A stretch of DNA of 64,000 nucleotides, taken from assembly GCA_022678445.1 (NCBI GenBank), contig JALBWU010000006.1, positions 62,001 through 126,000 on the forward strand. Direction: 5' to 3'. Within the stretch, counting starts at the first letter, position 1; each line of letters opens with the position of its first letter. Made by a program: the position numbers and the translations under genes. This document shows positions 55,040-63,554 of the stretch, in pieces. Source of the DNA: Candidatus Aramenus sp. CH1. Lineage in GTDB: Archaea > Thermoproteota > Thermoprotei_A > Sulfolobales > Sulfolobaceae. The notes beneath the pieces are model-generated. The model saw nothing but the letters and a program-made list of their open reading frames with translations. It was not told the origin of the DNA and ran no database searches.

Positions 55040-55820
55040 TTACAATGACTCCTTAAACTCTGTGAGGTTCCTGCTGCCAGTTGTTAGGTACACTTTGTTC
55101 TCCTTGCAAGCTTGAATTAAATCGTAGGTGGGGCTCAAAGTAAATATTACGGGAACCGTCTTCTTGTCCTTGAAGAGCTCTGGTTTAGCCATCTTGAGCT
55201 TCTCCACCCTCCTCACTAAATCGTTCAGCACGTTTCTGTTTGCCCTACTTTTTACCTCTCCTAGTAACACGTAGTTGCCAAATTCAGCAAAGAGGTCTAT
55301 CTCAACAGTCCCCTCTACCTCTAGTCTACTGATCTTCACAGAAACGCCCACCTCCTTCTGTATAAGCCACTCTAGAAATGACTGAGCGTCGTCTTCAATG
55401 GTTGTGGTTAAGTTCTCCACCATCGAGGCGACTTGCTTAAAGTGATTGTTCATTTCTTGCCTTAGTTCCTTTACCTCACTGTTGAAGTCCTCCCTCAACT
55501 TCAATATTTCTGCGTTGAAGTCCTCCCTCAACCTATTTTGCTCTATCTCAAGTTTTTCTATGCGTTTAGCAAGCTCACTAAAGGCCTTGTTTTGGTCCTC
55601 CCTCAAACCTCACTATCTCTGCAGAAAAGTCAGCCCTCATCTTCTCCATTTCCTTCGCAAAGTCCTCCCTCATTTTGTTCTGATCTTCCCTCATCCTGGC
55701 TATCTCTACTATAAGCTCCTCCAGTTTCTTCACCACGACCTTATCTACCAGTGCGTCAGCTAACTTCTGTACGAACTCTGGGTCGTTCCTTAGCTTGTTG
55801 TAGATTTCCTCAGCGCTCAC
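55040..55820 (-). pseudogene. Coiled-coil plus PD-(D/E)XK nuclease-like protein, frameshifted
   Basis: One gene split by a single extra T. The first 80-codon frame has MSAEEIYNKLRNDPEFVQKLADALVDKVVVKKLEELI and coiled-coil repeats MREDQNKMREDF. At about 55607 the frame changes (AGGTTTGAGGGAG; removing one T gives VRLREDQNKAF). The second frame continues the heptads and ends in a nuclease-like domain, EGTVEIDLFAEFGNYVLLGEVKSRAN, with the ID ... ExK pattern of DUF3782-type proteins common in Sulfolobales. Separate translation from an internal TTG (55606) is possible, but fusion is the more natural ancestor. Confidence 0.75.
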
Positions 55821-56078
55821 ATCTTAATCCTCTGAAAAAGTGAATTAATAAGTATTTTTAGGTGGAAGGGCACTACTCGGTGAGGGCCTTGTTCCTAGAA
55901 GGTCGCATACTTTCCAGAGCGTGCCATAGAGACGCTCCAGAGACTTGTGAAGAAGGCGCTGAGATCACGCGTAAAGGAGATCTTGGGGTAGGAGGTGAGG
56001 AAATTGCGAACTCAGCAACGGCTAGGAGTTAAGCTCAGATTAACGCACCAATTTTACCTTGGTAAAAGACAAGTGTTT

Positions 56079-56624
56079 ATGGACTCGAGAAATCTCTACG
56101 CTGGTAATCTAGTAAGCTTTGTAGCCTCCCTTGTTATCTTAAGCGAGCTTGTTCTTTTAGAACGTTTAGGTTTAAGCTTCATCTCTTCCCCTCTTTCGCT
56201 GGCAATTCTCTGGGCAATATGGGCAATGGCAATACCGTCTGTGTTAAGTTACCATAAGGCAAGGCTAGAGAAGAATTGGATGCTTGACGCCTTTGGGATT
56301 TTAGCTGTGGCAATAGCGGGAGTGGGATTAGCAGTTCTCTCTCTAGGGAAGCTGTATGGAGTAGACCTAATACTGTTGGGCTACGCCTTTGAGCCAGTAG
56401 CTGGAATTCCCATATACTTGACCGCAAAGAATCTCCTTCCCCTCTACACGTCTCTCTTCTTCTGGGGGGCCGTGGCGTTCACAGCTGGGTTGCCCCTTTA
56501 CTTGGTCAACCTAGGAATATTGGCCATTGCAGGCGACGTGGTGAAGATTGCGGGATTGGTTGGACTCCTAGCTGGCCTTAGGGGCGTCAACGCGAAGAAA
56601 GGCAAGGCGCAACTGAGAAGTTAA
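56079..56624 (+). CDS. Hypothetical polytopic membrane protein
   Basis: From ATG 56079 the 181-aa product has five or six hydrophobic helices (LVSFVASLVILSELVLLERL, LAILWAIWAMAIPSVLSY, FGILAVAIAGVGLAVLSLG, LYTSLFFWGAVAFTAGLPLYL, LGILAIAGDVVKIAGLVGLLAGL) and a basic C-terminus. No transporter or enzyme motif is recognised. The frame extends back to 55995 but those residues are charged and less likely. Base composition is like the surrounding core genes, so it may be functional. Confidence 0.5.
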   Translation: MDSRNLYAGNLVSFVASLVILSELVLLERLGLSFISSPLSLAILWAIWAMAIPSVLSYHKARLEKNWMLDAFGILAVAIAGVGLAVLSLGKLYGVDLILLGYAFEPVAGIPIYLTAKNLLPLYTSLFFWGAVAFTAGLPLYLVNLGILAIAGDVVKIAGLVGLLAGLRGVNAKKGKAQLRS

Positions 56625-56794
56625 GTTGTGGATTTCTAGTTAAGTGGAGTCGTAGGACGCAGAAATCGCTGACAAGAATTTTGTTATTTTAATTTAAATT
56701 GAATTTTTGTATTGAAAAACATTTTAGGTGAGTTATTTACGGGCGAGGAGGCGATAGATTTCCTTGATAGTTTCCCTTCTTCAGCCTCTCTCCG

Positions 56795-57480
56795 AGGTTG
56801 GGATTTACTCGACTAGTCCCATCTTTGCTAGCTTGTTCACCATTGAGGGAATCGTTGACTCTCCTCCGTAATATCCCAGAAATCTCAGAGGTCGACTCCT
56901 TCTCCTAAAAGCAATTGTGGTAAATTTCCGTTACCTCCTCTTTGAAGACCTCCCCTGTCAGTCCCTTTGAAACCGGATTCCTTCTTTGCTCAAACTCTTC
57001 GTAATTATCGACGAAGGGAATTATTCGTGTCTTGAAAAAGGTTGAAAGAATCGATCGCGAACCTGAACAAAAACCTCTTGGATCAAATCGATTTCCATTG
57101 GGAATAAACCAAGGAGGGGCTGTTTTGTCGAAAACTTCGTTAACTATCCCAAGGCTCGAGCCTACAGCAACCATAAACTCGTGAGGAGCTTGCTTATAAT
57201 GTTTCAGTAAACTTTTAGCAACCTCTGAAACTCATTACAGCAACGCCTTCCTTACAAGGTTTCCTTTACCTTGTTGCATCAACGCTGACTACCCTGTTGC
57301 CTAAAATTAAAAGTAGGCCACAAGAGCGTAAGAATTCAACTTGCTCTTAAACAAAGTTGTCTTTCCAGCAGTGAATAGGGTGTTCTTGATCTTCTTTATT
57401 TTCTCCTCAGCCTGTCCTCTGATGTATTCTCATGAGACTAGTATGAGAGGACTAGTATGAAACCACATTTCTAAACTCAA
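56795..57480 (-). pseudogene. Decayed archaeal-type ATPase
   Basis: Minus-strand remains of an AAA-like ATPase of the kind frequent in Sulfolobales. In order: LFTAGKTTLFKSK (Walker A remnant, near 57370); then, after frame changes, an 89-codon piece (56905-57174) with GSSLGIVNEVFDKTAPPWFIPNG and NYEEFEQRRNPVSKGLTGEVFKEEV; and finally RFLGYYGGESTIPSMVNKLAKMGLVE near 56800-56890, the usual C-terminal winged-helix end. At least three frame changes separate the pieces. Confidence 0.6.
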
Positions 57481-57581
57481 ATGACGCGTTTGTCCAATTT
57501 CAAGAAACTAAAGGCTTATGAGGTCGAATAGCTTCAAGTTGTAATTCAAGGTTTTGTCGAATAAAACAAGATCCTAAAAAT

Positions 57582-58085
57582 TCAAGAAGCCTTTCCCAAA
57601 AGTTCGTCGTAAGCTTTCTTAACCTCTTTCAAGAAGTCCTCAAATGGAATTAACTTTACGCTTTTTTCGTCGTTTTTGTCCCTAACCGGAATCAGTACTT
57701 GAAGTTTATCGTACTCCTCGAGAGTAAGGAGTCCAGCAACGCTCTTGGTGTAGAGTAAAGCAGGCAAAGGTCTAAGGACCACCCACACCTCGTCCTCACA
57801 CTCGAAATACTTCCTGTACGCGTCTTTTATTTCAGATATGGGATCTTTATGGAAGCTTGTCTTACCGTCAATAGCCACACGTTTTCCTTCAACGGTAGCT
57901 TGCACGTCAGGCTTATTGCCGCACTCCGAGAATTGCTCTACCTTTATATCCTCCAAGTTTAGTCCTTCGTTTTTGAGTAAGTAGTAAACAATAACGTCTT
58001 TCAACCTTTTATGATGTGAGCTTTCTATGCCATCTGGCGAGTCTTCGCTCAAGCTTGCGTCGTAGATAGGGCCGTTTTTCTTCAA
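57582..58085 (-). CDS. PD-(D/E)XK-like nuclease domain protein (possibly truncated)
   Basis: 167-aa frame with a restriction-endonuclease-like pattern: SSHHKRLKDVIVYYLLKNEG (helix), then NKPDVQATVEGKRVAIDGKTSFHKDP, where PD ... DGK is a variant of D ... ExK, then a helix DAYRKYFECEDEVWVVLR. Upstream another open stretch (EIKELLTALAYGASELDTDFIRGKSYEALGG, about 58080-58203) ends in a stop just before, so the original gene may have been longer. It lies beside the decayed ATPase, with which it may once have formed a unit. Confidence 0.5.
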   Translation of the reverse strand: MKKNGPIYDASLSEDSPDGIESSHHKRLKDVIVYYLLKNEGLNLEDIKVEQFSECGNKPDVQATVEGKRVAIDGKTSFHKDPISEIKDAYRKYFECEDEVWVVLRPLPALLYTKSVAGLLTLEEYDKLQVLIPVRDKNDEKSVKLIPFEDFLKEVKKAYDELLGKAS

Positions 58086-58456
58086 ATACCTAGAAAAGAA
58101 GCATCTATACCCCCTAGTGCCTCATAGGACTTGCCTCTTATGAAATCTGTATCTAATTCAGAAGCTCCGTAAGCTAAAGCAGTTAATAGTTCCTTAATCT
58201 CGCTGTTTTATTTGCAAGACTGCCACTAATTCTCGCAAAACGCTACTGAGTGGTTAAGAAGTTTAATCCATCTTAATGTGGCCTAGCATTAATCCCTACA
58301 CTTAAATTAAGGCACTTAGCGTTTGGATAAAACGGAGGAAGTGAAAAACCTCTGAGAGCGCTTTGGCTAAAACATCTTAATTTTGACCAATCCTACGGTA
58401 AGGCAGGAAGGTTATTTTAGGCTTTGCAAGAGCGCTCCACGCAAGTCAAGGAATTA

Positions 58457-59030
58457 TTACAAATTCCTCACATTTTTGTTTGAGTTTATTATAGGACTTT
58501 AAATCGGTAGTCAAGAGATTGTCCTTGTTCATCACGGCTAGTTGTAAAAGGGCCATGTTGTAAAATGAAGCTCCAGCGCTTATCTCCAGCTCCACGGTTT
58601 CGCCTATTATCCCCCTTTATTTAGTTATTTCACACATATTGTCCATAAAGTCTGTCGCCAGTCTAATCTTCAACGCAAATTTCTCGTTTTCCCCAAACCT
58701 CTTCCAGGCTACGTTTGTTATATCCGCGTTAAGTCCAGCGTTCTACGCTTTTCGATATAGTTGGCAACTAGTTTTCTTACCTTCTCAGTGTGATCCCTGA
58801 AAAACATTGAGGCTATTGCTGAGGACTTAAGTATCAACTGTTCTCCTCCCTTTCTTCTCTTATATTCAGCGTTATCTATGACCTTCATTTTGTCTAAGTT
58901 CTGCTCGGAGCTTTCGAGGTAGTGCTTCAACAGCTCCTCTCCTGCCCTTCGCGGATATCTGTCTGCCGGTCCACGTTTACCTCTTCCATTAATCGCTTTA
59001 GCTCCTTACGTATACGCATGCTAATAACTG
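58457..59030 (-). pseudogene. Broken VapBC-type toxin-antitoxin pair
   Basis: Antitoxin remains: MRIRKELKRLMEEVNVD (ATG near 59019), a frame change, then EELLKHYLESSEQNLDKMKVID. Toxin (PIN domain) remains: LILKSSAIASMFFRDHTEKVRKLVANYIEKRRTLDLT, frame change, NADITNVAWKRFGENEKFALKI, stop, then GETVELEISAGASFYNMALLQLAVMNKDNLLTTDLKSYNKL ending near 58457. PIN features include the first strand (where the catalytic D is now K in LILKSS) and the LLTTD motif. Two or more frame changes and the lost aspartate make it non-functional. Confidence 0.7.
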
Positions 59031-59177
59031 TAAACGCAACATCAAAGAATTCATGACATAATATATTGCTTTTTTTCCCCTCAGTGTTTACGAGCCTGGA
59101 GTTTTCCTGCTTTGCCCTCCTAACGATCTCCTCATATATTTTTCCTCATCCCGTGCGAAACTAATTTATCAACATGC

Positions 59178-59727
59178 TCATATTTTGGCAGCCTCTAACT
59201 GTTCATGCTTCTCCTTTTCTAATAAGGTACTAATTCTCTGCTCAATTTCTTTAGGAAGCTTCTCTTCTACGATTTCCCTAACTTTACTTGTAGGTCCGTA
59301 AGTGCTCTCCCTTAATGTCTCGTATATCCTTGGATACTTCTTGTTAAACCTTATGAGCTCCCTTAACTCAGCGTCCTGCGGTATGTACGTGTTAAATACA
59401 ATGTCCGGATAGAACTAATCAATCAATTGCGGATACGCAGTTAAGGCATCTTTCATGTAGTCGTTTAGGTCGTACTTTACGTCCCTTATTAACTTCTCTG
59501 GGTTTCTCACGTTCACGTTATTTATCAGAAAACCGAGGACCTTGACCTTTTTGTTTGGAATTATCCTCGGCAATATGTCCTTAAGTAGAATGTACGAGGA
59601 GTATTGCGAATAGTCGGTGGCGTTTATTGGAACGATCATGAAGTCAGAAACGAAGAGACCCCATTGACTGCTAGCGAGAAACACTGGAGGGAGATCAAGA
59701 AGGATGTAGTCGTATTTGTCTTGACGA
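59178..59727 (-). pseudogene. ParA-type partition ATPase, N-terminus lost, internal TAG
   Basis: C-terminal two-thirds of a ParA/SIMIBI ATPase: KYDYILLDLPPVFLASSQWGLFVSDFMIVPINATDYSQYSS with the Walker B-like LLDLPP, then VKVLGFLINNVNVR. A TAG stop at 59415-59417 follows AYPQLID, but the same frame continues FYPDIVFNTYIPQDAELRELIRFNKKYPRIYETLRESTYGP ... EQLEAAKI to TGA at 59178. The Walker A region is gone: the gene begins abruptly at a junction with a TnpA fragment at about 59727. ParA points to a former plasmid or virus. Confidence 0.75.
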
Positions 59728-59922
59728 AGACATGGATATGGTCTGGCATTACTTCTAACGCTAAGATTCCACAACCTAGTTCTTCTGCAATGTTCTTAAA
59801 GACCTCTTTAGTGCATTCAGATAAATCCCCAGTTAGAATTGGTTTTCTGTACTTCGGTATCCATACGAAGTGGTAGTTGGATAAATATTTAGTGTGTCTT
59901 GTTGACTTATATTGTACACTTT
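59728..59922 (-). pseudogene. IS200-type TnpA fragment
   Basis: N-terminal half of a Y1 (HUH) transposase: QYKSTRHTKYLSNYHFVWIPKYRK, then LSECTKEVFKNIAEELGCGI and MPDHIHVFV with the HUH histidines (HIH). The catalytic tyrosine helix, the C-terminal half and a proper start codon are missing (a TAA precedes the first codons). It is fused at base level to the ParA remnant. Confidence 0.75.
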
Positions 59923-60008
59923 AAAGTATTCCAATTGAACATAAAAATCTTACTCCGCCTTGAAAGACGAAGCTTAATCTTTCTTTGTCAGTATAAAAGA
60001 CTTTATCG

Positions 60009-60371
60009 CTATTTATACTTCTTTTTTAATCTTTCATCATAAGTAAATACATTTAAATTCAACCTTTTAGCAGTAGAAATTATCAGATAATCGTTGAAGT
60101 CATCATACCTTCTTGGGCTACTATTTATAGCATAATACACATCTTCAAGTGTGTTTTCTACAACTTCAATTTTAGGATCATTAAGTATTTCCTCTATAAC
60201 GTTCTTAACTTCAATATTATTCTTTATTAGAAAATACACTATTTCGATTATGCTGATTAATGGGAGGTAAGCTTTCTCTATCTTTTTCCATTCCTCTAAT
60301 GCCCGCTCATGAAACAGGTGATCTTTAAAGATTAGTGCTATAACGAAGTTTGTATCAACTACTCCTTCCAA
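60009..60371 (-). CDS. PIN-domain toxin (VapC type)
   Basis: Probable RNase toxin of a type II toxin-antitoxin pair. The 120-aa PIN domain has VVDTNFVIALIF (Asp6), LISIIEIVYFLIK (glutamate), and DDFNDYLIISTAKRLNLNVFTYDERL (acidic residues near 93-97 and 112). All expected acidic positions are present. The TTG start overlaps the antitoxin gene by 17 bases. Confidence 0.88.
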   Translation of the reverse strand: MEGVVDTNFVIALIFKDHLFHERALEEWKKIEKAYLPLISIIEIVYFLIKNNIEVKNVIEEILNDPKIEVVENTLEDVYYAINSSPRRYDDFNDYLIISTAKRLNLNVFTYDERLKKKYK

Positions 60372-60597
60372 TTTCCTCTCCAGCCTCCTCTATTACCTTA
60401 TTGACCTCCTCATCAGAAAACTTCTTACCCAACTCTAGATTTAGGGAAGTTATGTCACCTTTCTTCTTATATATAATTATCTTATCATTCTCTACGTAGA
60501 TCAATAGCTTATCACCTACCTTTATACCAAGCTTTTGTCTAATAGTAGCAGGTAACGTTATTTGATAATTCCTAGTTACCTTTACCTCTTCTTTCAT
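60355..60597 (-). CDS. AbrB/MazE-family antitoxin
   Basis: DNA-binding antitoxin, 80 aa. The swapped-hairpin AbrB domain is at the N-terminus (VKVTRNYQITLPATIRQKLGIKVGDKLLIYVENDKIIIYK), the toxin-binding tail at the C-terminus. Leaderless: a TTTATATATTA box at 60619-60629 lies 27 bases upstream. A perfect palindrome CTAGTAACTAG (60600-60610) sits between the box and the start codon and is a likely autoregulatory operator. Confidence 0.9.
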   Translation of the reverse strand: MKEEVKVTRNYQITLPATIRQKLGIKVGDKLLIYVENDKIIIYKKKGDITSLNLELGKKFSDEEVNKVIEEAGEEIGRSS

Positions 60598-60599
60598 AA

Positions 60600-60610
60600 C
60601 TAGTAACTAG
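60600..60610. promoter_or_regulatory. Palindromic operator of the AbrB/PIN pair
   Basis: CTAGTAACTAG, a perfect palindrome with one central base, located 3-13 bases upstream of the antitoxin start. The same 11-base palindrome occurs again at 60890-60900. Confidence 0.45.
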
Positions 60611-61264
60611 GCATAGTAATATATAAATTTTTTCGTTGAAACGTGTGGACAAAAATTTCATGTAGAATCTTGTCTAATTCGCTTATGTATTTATTAACAA
60701 GTATATTTTCAACTATCGAATTGCCTAGTTCCTCTCTAGTATACGCTAATATTCCCTTTTCGACTAGTTACCCTTAAAAATTTTCATTACAACTAAATTA
60801 ATAGCTACACTTCACTGTTAAGAAGATTCCAAAAAGGATTGAAAGTTAGATTTCTACTTCCTCTTCGGATGGCCACTTTTTGAAGTATCCTAGTTACTAG
60901 TATTATAGATGAGGATGAATACGATAAGATTAGGAAGAGATATTACGAGATAAAGGATAAGGCTTTAAGTATCTACAACAAGGCGCAATGTATAAGTTAT
61001 TTATGTGATCTGTATACAAGTAAAGCTAGAACAATAGTTTTATTTTAAGCTAGTGTGGTAATATTTTCGTGGTAATATTACCAGGAAAATACATATAAAA
61101 TGTTAGCAAAAAAGGGGAAATCTGACAGAAGACGCGGGACTAACTTGTTTCAAGAGAAACAACTTCGTCGGCTCACTTGAAGCTGAGTAGTAGACAAAAA
61201 GAAAGAGGGCGCTCATCTCTCCTCTAAAACGCGTCAACGCTTTAGCTTATCCAAAAAGAAGAGA
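60611..61264. other. Gap with TATA box, repeated palindrome and remnants
   Basis: About 650 bases without an intact gene. It holds the antitoxin promoter (60619-60629), a CRISPR-repeat-like sequence (60821-60845), a second CTAGTTACTAG palindrome (60890-60900) and, directly after it, a startless open stretch of 50 codons (DEDEYDKIRKRYYEIKDKAL ..., to 61048) of unknown origin. Confidence 0.4.
60821..60845 (+). repeat. Solitary CRISPR-repeat-like sequence
   Basis: A 25-base stretch containing CCAAAAAGGATTGAAAG. Sulfolobales CRISPR repeats are 24-25 bases and end in ATTGAAAG, the 5' handle of their crRNAs; a known type carries CCCAAAAGGAATTGAAAG. Only one copy is seen, so this would be a relic or an off-array repeat rather than an array. 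Confidence 0.35.
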
Positions 61265-62620
61265 TTACCCAGATATTAATTCCTTCAAAATTCTCCTCAA
61301 CTCTTGAAGCAACAAGTCGTGGTCGCCGTCAACTATCTTGTTAATTTTATAGTTGTCTATTTCGAACACCTTCACCTCGGACGGAAGGTCAAGGTTTTTA
61401 ACGTTCGATATAACGAATTTCACCACGTCTTTGTCTTCTAACTTACCTATATTCGCGAAATTCCAAACGTTGCTTAACTCCTTTTTGCTTAAACCCTCTT
61501 TGTTGGTAATCTTAATGTCCCCTATGTACACTTTTTCCTTGGTCTTAAAGAAAACGTCTGGAGTAACCCCCCCTTCCAACCTTTTCCCGCTTGGATGTAC
61601 GTATTCGATGTCAAATTCTTTCTGTTTCTGTAATTCCCTCAATCCATCTCTAATTGAGCGCTCTAACCCTCTTGACAAATCCTGAGGATTTTTTATCTGT
61701 GAGGCGCCGCTCAAGAATCTCGCTATACAATCTGACGAAGAACCCACGCAGTTCTCCTTAGCTTTATTGTAAAGTTCTCTAGCCTTTATCAGAATATCGT
61801 TAACCTTTAGCTTATTAGAATCAGAGGACTCGTTTACAGCCTTAGCCAACGCATCAGCGAACTCTGGGCAATAGACTTCAATAATTCCCTTTTCCTCCTC
61901 TTCAGTTATTGGAGTGGAGAGTTCTATCCTTAAGGCGTCCTCAAGCCTTCTCCTAATGGCGCTGTCTTTAATGGACGTGAGGACATCTGGAATTAAAGTG
62001 AGGATAAGCTTGAACTCTACATCAGAGTTAAGCAACCTATGTAAAGGTCTAATTATTCCATCAGCGTTTCTCATTTCGTCTATAAGCAAAACAACTTCCT
62101 TTCCCAACCTCCTCACGTCGGCAATGAAATTAGACACGTCGTCTAGGGTTTTGGAATAGGAGTTGCAGTAAATCCTAAAGGCGTAAGCGAAGTCGTCCCC
62201 GTAGTCCTTTTTCTTGCACTTTTGTTTTAGCCACGTTTTAAACTCCTTTGAGAGCAGCGTTAATCCCGTGTAACCGACGTTCTTCTTGTTCCTCTCCAGT
62301 ACCTTGTAAGCTTCTTCCTTGAGCTTTTCAACGTTAGCGTTTTCCCAAAACTCTCCAACGAAATCGTCTTTTCCAGCCAAGTCTAGGAAAATAACGTGAA
62401 ATTCGCCATCAGTAGAAAGTCTTTCCTTAAGGTAGAGAATTACTGCGGTTTTCCCCATTCCAGGCTCTCCGACAATTACTCCAGCCTGGAAGCCTTTCTT
62501 TGACGCGACGGCCCCGTGTAGCTTGTTTGCTGCATCTATCCACCTCTTTCCCCCTAGCCTTGGCTTGCTGCCCCACCTAGTTACCGTGTACCCCGGAAAG
62601 TCGCAATCCGTTATTATCAC
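61265..62620 (-). CDS. AAA ATPase fused to a PD-(D/E)XK nuclease-like domain
   Basis: 451-aa protein. The ATPase part has Walker A GEPGMGKT (51-58) and Walker B VVLLIDE (176-182), followed by a sensor-like LILTLIPDVL and a helical region; it resembles Cdc6/STAND-like archaeal ATPases. From about residue 340 a second domain shows PDVFF (D355) and YIGDIKI (D368, K370), the PD ... DxK pattern of PD-(D/E)XK nucleases. GTG start overlapping the upstream winged-helix gene by four bases (GTGA). No named family is recognised. The context (cas3 next door, decayed mobile genes behind) suggests a defence or mobile-element role; this is inference. Confidence 0.75.
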   Translation of the reverse strand: MIITDCDFPGYTVTRWGSKPRLGGKRWIDAANKLHGAVASKKGFQAGVIVGEPGMGKTAVILYLKERLSTDGEFHVIFLDLAGKDDFVGEFWENANVEKLKEEAYKVLERNKKNVGYTGLTLLSKEFKTWLKQKCKKKDYGDDFAYAFRIYCNSYSKTLDDVSNFIADVRRLGKEVVLLIDEMRNADGIIRPLHRLLNSDVEFKLILTLIPDVLTSIKDSAIRRRLEDALRIELSTPITEEEEKGIIEVYCPEFADALAKAVNESSDSNKLKVNDILIKARELYNKAKENCVGSSSDCIARFLSGASQIKNPQDLSRGLERSIRDGLRELQKQKEFDIEYVHPSGKRLEGGVTPDVFFKTKEKVYIGDIKITNKEGLSKKELSNVWNFANIGKLEDKDVVKFVISNVKNLDLPSEVKVFEIDNYKINKIVDGDHDLLLQELRRILKELISG

Positions 62621-63183
62621 CTCTTCTTCACAATTCCGTATAAGGTCCCATGAAGGACTATTCCCTCAGAGCCTCCTTCTATCAGCTGATAGTTTTTCAA
62701 TATGTAATTCCTAAATTTTCCGTAAAACTGCTCCTCGCTCATTCCTAGCTGTTTCCTTATTTCTTCCAACTTTGCGTACCCGAAGGAATCCTTAACTTCG
62801 TCGTAAACCCTGTCGAAGTCCTTTTCGCTCTTTGAATCTCCAAAGTAACTCTTGAACGCCTCTAGTACTGCCCTTTTTACAATTGCCTCTATTTCCTTTT
62901 CTAAGCTCGACAAGTCAAATGTTTGCTGAGAGGTTTGAATTTGCGAGTTGGACTTGACTGTTGCGGGTTTTACTTCATTAGCATAGTACCTGTTCTTCTT
63001 CATCTTTATCTTACGCGAAGAGAGCAAGTTGTCCAAGAGCTTCTTTACTTCCTCTCTCCTGTCTTTGTCCTTCGAAGACTTGGGTCTTATGCCCAATTTT
63101 TCGTAAATGTCCGAAATTAAAATTCCCTGTTGGCTAGAGGCGATTACGATTTCCAGTATCTTTTCCTCAGTAATCTCGGCCAT
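62617..63183 (-). CDS. Two-winged-helix protein paired with the ATPase-nuclease
   Basis: 188-aa protein with two winged-helix-like segments joined by a polar linker: residues 5-65 (EEKILEIVIASSQQGILISDIYEKLGI ... KKLLDNLLSSRKIKMKKNRYYA) and 110-188 (FDRVYDEVKDSFGYAKLEEIRKQLGMSEEQFYGKFRNYILKNY ... GTLYGIVKKR). It probably binds nucleic acid and delivers it to the ATPase encoded by the next, four-base-overlapping gene. No family name can be given. A TTTAAAATTTTTAATTTTGA-rich promoter-like stretch lies just upstream. Confidence 0.65.
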   Translation of the reverse strand: MAEITEEKILEIVIASSQQGILISDIYEKLGIRPKSSKDKDRREEVKKLLDNLLSSRKIKMKKNRYYANEVKPATVKSNSQIQTSQQTFDLSSLEKEIEAIVKRAVLEAFKSYFGDSKSEKDFDRVYDEVKDSFGYAKLEEIRKQLGMSEEQFYGKFRNYILKNYQLIEGGSEGIVLHGTLYGIVKKR

Positions 63184-63554
63184 TAAAATCTATAAGTTTT
63201 TCAAAATTAAAAATTTTATGCTTCTAAGCAATATGCCAAATAAGTGAGATCTTGTGGAAAATCTCGGATCATCTGTGAGCGTAGGTTTTCTCAAAGTCAT
63301 TGGCGAGTAAATTTCAATTTCTTTGCTTTTTACGTACGCGTGAAGATATTGTAGTTATTAAGAAGATGTACTTTTAATCCACAAGGGGGTTCTTCGGGTA
63401 AATAACGGTTTGAACAGCGTCTCTTTCACCGTATTTCACTCCCGTGGAGGGTCCTGCTTGAGACTAATAATAGTATGAGAGACCTTCATAAAATCCTTTG
63501 AGGTTGAAGTTGAGGCTCAAAGGGCCTTTGAGGTGGGCGGGGAATACGTCGTCG
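63184..63554. other. Gap with a possible cas5 remnant
   Basis: About 370 bases between the divergent winged-helix gene and cas3. Nothing intact. At 63488-63561 an open stretch on the plus strand reads KSFEVEVEAQRAFEVGGEYVVVA and stops just as the cas3 frame begins; such an ending, directly before cas3, would fit the C-terminus of Cas5 in type I-A loci. Too short to be sure. Confidence 0.3.

Noticed and set aside
49890-59417. In-frame TAG codons in the ABC ATPase, ParA and TnpB genes as evidence of UAG recoding (pyrrolysine-like)
   Set aside because: The broken genes also contain TAA and TGA stops and frame changes, several intact genes end normally in TAG (cedA2, coaBC), and Sulfolobales are not known to carry pyrrolysine genes. 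Decay explains all cases.
60821-60845. CRISPR array
   Set aside because: Only a single repeat-like unit is visible; no second copy at spacer distance was found, so an array is not claimed.
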